Part shown: positions 61,040 through 64,000 of the stretch, piece by piece | How positions within the stretch are numbered: position 1 is the first letter of the stretch | Layout of the letters: each line of letters starts with the position of its first letter | Origin: Flavobacterium xueshanense | Lineage (GTDB): Bacteria > Bacteroidota > Bacteroidia > Flavobacteriales > Flavobacteriaceae | Length of the DNA stretch: 64,000 bases | Direction of reading: 5' to 3' | Assembly (NCBI RefSeq): GCF_900112975.1 | Contig: NZ_FONQ01000002.1 | Coordinates: forward strand, 186,001 to 250,000 | Made by a program: the position numbers and the translations under genes | Notes under the pieces: generated by a model | Told to the model about the DNA's origin: nothing | The model's database searches: none | The model's input: only the letters and a program-made list of their open reading frames with translations

Positions 61040-61580
61040 TTACCTTAAATCCTTACACCTTATCTTTGTAATAACATGGTTTGCAGGATTATTTTATATC
61101 GTCCGCTTGTTCGTTTACCAAATTGAAGCGGCACAAAAACCTACGCCAGAGAAAGAAATTTTACAAAAACAATACAAAATAATGACCTACCGTTTATGGT
61201 ATATTATCACTTGGCCGTCAGCAGTTTTGGCTAGTATTTTTGCTTTTTGGATGCTGTTTTTTACGGATTTAGGCCAAGCGTGGTTAAAAATGCCTTGGAT
61301 GCACGTAAAACTTGGTTTCGTATTTGCGCTGTATTTATACCATGCAAAATGCCAACAAATATTCAATCAATTGCAAAATGACGAGGTAAAATATACCACA
61401 ACTTTCATGCGATTGTGGAATGAAGGCGCGACGATAATCCTTTTTGCAGTGGTTTTTTTAGTGGTTTTAAAAAATGCCGTCAACTGGATTTATGGCGTGA
61501 TTGGGATTTTCTTATTTTCCATTTTAATAATGCTAGGCTTTAAATTTTACAAAAAAATTAGAGAAAGAAATCAATCTTAA
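61026..61580 (+). CDS. hemJ: HemJ-type protoporphyrinogen oxidase
   Basis: 184 residues with about four transmembrane helices. The conserved His11 (LHLIFVITWFAGLFYIVR), Arg27 and the Lys of MHVKLGFVFALYLYHAK fit HemJ, the non-HemG/HemY oxidase of protoporphyrinogen. It has the six-electron step between hemF and hemH. Position beside hemH supports the call. It starts 14 bp inside the MATE gene. Confidence 0.88.
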   Translation: MEYYNYLKSLHLIFVITWFAGLFYIVRLFVYQIEAAQKPTPEKEILQKQYKIMTYRLWYIITWPSAVLASIFAFWMLFFTDLGQAWLKMPWMHVKLGFVFALYLYHAKCQQIFNQLQNDEVKYTTTFMRLWNEGATIILFAVVFLVVLKNAVNWIYGVIGIFLFSILIMLGFKFYKKIRERNQS

Positions 61581-61582
61581 TT

Positions 61583-63055
61583 ATGTTCAAAAGTTTCAAA
61601 ATAGCAATGCTTTCGTTACGAATCAGGATTTTCCTTTCGATGATTGTATTGATATTAATGGCTTCTGTGATATTGGCTTCCATATCTATTATCCAATTTA
61701 AAAACGAAGCCAAAGAATACCATCAAGAGCGACTGGAACGAAATGAAAACGCAGTAAAACAACACATTAACTTCATTCTTTCCACCACTACCTATCCGTT
61801 GACTTCTGGTAATCTGGATTTGATTTTTAAAGATAAAATTCACGAATTAGCCCACATTCACAACATCGAAATCAACATTTACAGTTTGGACGGAAAATTG
61901 CTGAAATCCTCCAAAGAATCATTTTCTGTTGATAAGGTGGCACCGCCAATTCCCAAATACATTTTAAAACTAGTTCGTTCTTCGATTGAAAAAAGATACG
62001 TGGACATTAAAACTATTGATGGCAAAAAAAATCGTTCAGCTTTCAGCCAGATTAAAGACGACAAATTCAAACCACTGGGAATCTTAAATTTACCTTATGT
62101 AGAAGATGACGGCTATTATGAAAATGAATTGAAAAGTTTTCTAATTCGTCTGGGGCAGGTTTATGCTTTCATGCTTATTATAGCTTTCGCCTTTGCATAT
62201 TTTCTATCGTCCTACATCACAAAATCATTAAAAACAATTTCGGATAAGTTAAGCGAAACGAGTTTGAATCAAAAAAACGAAAAAATTGTTCTGGAAGCCA
62301 ATAGCAAGGAAATTAACTTACTGATAAAAGCGTACAACGGAATGGTGGATGAACTGGAGAAAAGCGCCATAAAACTCGCGCAAAGCGAACGTGAAGAAGC
62401 GTGGCGCGAAATGGCGAAACAAGTGGCGCATGAAATCAAGAATCCGCTTACGCCAATGCGATTAACAGTGCAGAGTTTTCAGCGGAAATTTGACCCTACT
62501 GACCCCAATGTAAAGCAGAAAATGAACGACTATTCGGAAACTTTGATTCAACAAATTGATACCATGAGTGCGGTAGCTTCCGCTTTTTCGAATTTTGCAT
62601 CGATGCCGGCACAGCAAAATGAAACTCTAAACGTGGTGGAAGTAGTAGAGCTTGCGATGGATATTTTCAACGAAGAATATATTGAATTCCAAAGTTCTTC
62701 TCCCGAAATTATTTCGAAAATTGACCGAACGCAACTCATTCGAATTATCACGAATTTAGCGAAAAATGCCATTCAATCGATACCGGAACAACAGGAAATT
62801 AAATCGGTTGTGGTGCGCATCAGAAAAGAAGCAAATAACGTATTAATTACGGTTTCTGACAACGGAATTGGCATTCAACCCAAAGACATCAGCCGCATAT
62901 TTGAACCAAAATTCACCACCAAAAGCAGCGGTATGGGTCTTGGTCTTGGAATTATAAAAAACATTATTGAAAATTATAAAGGAACGATTACCTTTGAGAC
63001 TGAATTTGGAAAAGGAACTACTTTTATTGTATCACTTCCAATAATTAACACCTAA
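61583..63055 (+). CDS. NtrY-like sensor histidine kinase
   Basis: 490 residues. Two transmembrane helices (15-35 and about 190-215) enclose a periplasmic domain, then HAMP-like and HisKA (AKQVAHEIKNPLTPMRLTVQ), with HATPase N, G1 (DNGIGI) and G2 (GMGLGLGIIKNI) boxes. The HEIKNPLTP form is typical of NtrY-like kinases. No response regulator gene is next to it, so its partner is elsewhere. Confidence 0.9.
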   Translation: MFKSFKIAMLSLRIRIFLSMIVLILMASVILASISIIQFKNEAKEYHQERLERNENAVKQHINFILSTTTYPLTSGNLDLIFKDKIHELAHIHNIEINIYSLDGKLLKSSKESFSVDKVAPPIPKYILKLVRSSIEKRYVDIKTIDGKKNRSAFSQIKDDKFKPLGILNLPYVEDDGYYENELKSFLIRLGQVYAFMLIIAFAFAYFLSSYITKSLKTISDKLSETSLNQKNEKIVLEANSKEINLLIKAYNGMVDELEKSAIKLAQSEREEAWREMAKQVAHEIKNPLTPMRLTVQSFQRKFDPTDPNVKQKMNDYSETLIQQIDTMSAVASAFSNFASMPAQQNETLNVVEVVELAMDIFNEEYIEFQSSSPEIISKIDRTQLIRIITNLAKNAIQSIPEQQEIKSVVVRIRKEANNVLITVSDNGIGIQPKDISRIFEPKFTTKSSGMGLGLGIIKNIIENYKGTITFETEFGKGTTFIVSLPIINT

Positions 63056-63065
63056 AAATACAATT

Positions 63066-63848
63066 ATGAACTACGAAAATATTTTAATTGCAACCGAAAA
63101 TAACATTGCAACGATTACCATTAATCGTCCGACTAAACTCAACGCTTTAAATGTTGCAACTATTTCTGATTTGAACAAAGCGTTCAAAACATTAGGAAAA
63201 AATGATGAAATTCGTGTTATTATTTTAACGGGAAGTGGTGAAAAAGCATTTGTAGCCGGAGCTGATATCTCTGAATTTGCTCATTTTTCGATTGAAGAAG
63301 GGATGCAACTGGCGGCAGAAGGACAAGAAAAATTATTTGATTTTATAGAAAATCTAAAAAAACCCGTAATAGCAGCCGTTAATGGTTTTGCGTTAGGTGG
63401 TGGATTAGAATTAGCCATGGCGTGTCATTTCAGAGTAGCTTCTGAAAATGCAAAAATGGGATTACCTGAAGTTTCGCTGGGTGTAATTCCGGGTTATGGC
63501 GGAACACAACGTTTGCCACAATTGATAGGAAAAGGACGCGCAATGGAAATGATTTTGAGTGCAGGAATGGTAACAGCGCAAGATGCTTACAGAACTGGAC
63601 TTGTGAATCACGTAGTCCCTGAAGCTGAACTTTTAGACTACTGTGTGAGTGTGGCCAATAAAATAATAAAGAATTCTCCTTACGCTGTTGGTAAAGCTAT
63701 AAAAGCGGTCAATGCTAATTTCAAAGAAGGAAAAAATGGGTATGAAGTCGAAATAAAAGCTTTTGGAAAATGTTTTGGAACCGAAGATTTTAAAGAAGGA
63801 ACAACGGCATTTTTAGAGAAAAGAAAAGCAGTGTTTACTGGGAAATAA
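63066..63848 (+). CDS. Enoyl-CoA hydratase/crotonase-family protein
   Basis: 260 residues. The oxyanion hole is in FVAGADISEFAHF and NGFALGGGLELAMACHF, and the catalytic Glu is in GLPEVSLGVIPGYGGTQRLP. It hydrates the double bond of trans-2-enoyl-CoA in fatty acid or amino-acid breakdown. It follows the kinase by 10 bp, with a terminator after. Confidence 0.93.
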   Translation: MNYENILIATENNIATITINRPTKLNALNVATISDLNKAFKTLGKNDEIRVIILTGSGEKAFVAGADISEFAHFSIEEGMQLAAEGQEKLFDFIENLKKPVIAAVNGFALGGGLELAMACHFRVASENAKMGLPEVSLGVIPGYGGTQRLPQLIGKGRAMEMILSAGMVTAQDAYRTGLVNHVVPEAELLDYCVSVANKIIKNSPYAVGKAIKAVNANFKEGKNGYEVEIKAFGKCFGTEDFKEGTTAFLEKRKAVFTGK

Positions 63849-63852
63849 TAAC

Positions 63853-63880
63853 AAAAGAGAGAACCATTGGTTCTCTTTTC
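63853..63880 (+). terminator. Terminator after the enoyl-CoA hydratase
   Basis: AGAGAACC pairs with GGTTCTCT across a 3-nt loop and is followed by TTTT. Confidence 0.75.
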
Positions 63881-63946
63881 TGTTTATCAGTGAATATCAT
63901 TTAAAATAATTTTTCCTCAAAAACAGATTGTTTGCTTTACAACACT

Positions 63947-64000
63947 TAATTTTGCAGACCCGTTTCGGAATATAACGCACCATCTAAAATTAAACTTATG
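63947..64000 (+). promoter_or_regulatory. Promoter of a gene beginning at the window edge
   Basis: TAATTTTG at 63947-63954 fits the -7 box. The last three bases of the window are ATG, 43 bp downstream, so a gene probably starts there; its product is not visible. Confidence 0.5.

Overview
The window comes from a member of the Bacteroidota, almost certainly a Flavobacterium or close relative. The DNA is AT-rich. Many genes follow the Bacteroidota promoter pattern (TTTG or TTG, 17-21 nt, TAnnTTTG). Lipoproteins carry a lipobox Cys, and there are gldH (gliding), a lycopene cyclase, several TonB-dependent receptors and many TTG/GTG starts. It is chromosomal and mostly housekeeping, with a few mobile or decayed patches. 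I see no tRNA, rRNA, CRISPR array or prophage.

Layout. 1-5.3 kb (minus): TPR protein, LOG-family hydrolase, serS, a DMP19-like protein, a 56-aa basic protein, a DinB-domain exported protein. 5.4-9.1 kb: a structured repeat, metG, a REP-associated tyrosine transposase, a HAD hydrolase. 9.3-18.1 kb: OmpA-like porin, CAT-like acetyltransferase, ssb, GNAT-nitrilase fusion, M28 peptidase, sugar-nucleotide-type SDR, EamA transporter. 18.1-22.4 kb (minus): lipoprotein, degenerate M23 protein, M13 peptidase. 22.6-33.1 kb is an iron/metal island: SCO protein, feoA-feoB, FecA-like receptor, FeoB-associated Cys-rich peptide, ZIP transporter plus DtxR/MntR regulator, and a second TonB receptor with a thioredoxin. 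33.1-36 kb: lycopene cyclase, bacilliredoxin, a nonsense-interrupted lipoprotein and decayed repeats. 36.1-40.1 kb: a tRNA wobble-uridine hydroxylation module (TrhO-like, TrhP-like, ferredoxin) split by a Y1 transposase and its REP array. 40.2-46 kb: PSP1 protein, gldH, PBP1A, CoA-transferase. 46.0-47.4 kb: an apparently intact IS3-family element. 47.4-51.4 kb: SpmAB-like protein, exonuclease, Ogt, cytochrome c, DinB. 51.4-61.6 kb: haem synthesis (hemB, F, E, D, C, A on minus; an AraC regulator, hemH, a MATE pump and hemJ on plus). It ends with an NtrY-like kinase and an enoyl-CoA hydratase.

How it fits together. The haem genes form a near-complete route from glutamyl-tRNA to haem (only hemL is not here). 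The AraC regulator beside them has the same TGATAATTATCA palindrome and the same TCTAAATA half-site as the feoAB promoter. The half-site also occurs at the FecA-like receptor promoter and, in a variant, at the second receptor promoter, next to a DtxR-type repressor gene. This suggests one iron circuit controlling uptake and haem synthesis.

Most interesting. (1) Five dispersed copies of an approximately 80-nt element whose two helices covary by compensatory changes, so it is probably a structured RNA; it resembles what I remember of the Flavo-1 motif. (2) A TrhO-type protein carrying a U32 C-terminal domain that closely matches the same domain of the neighbouring TrhP-type protein, so two independent routes to the same tRNA modification share a domain and a locus. 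(3) Two Y1/RAYT transposases with REP-like palindromes, one palindrome inside a coding sequence and one supplying a stop codon. (4) An IS3 element with a canonical A_AAA_AAC frameshift site, matched ends and a 3-bp target duplication.
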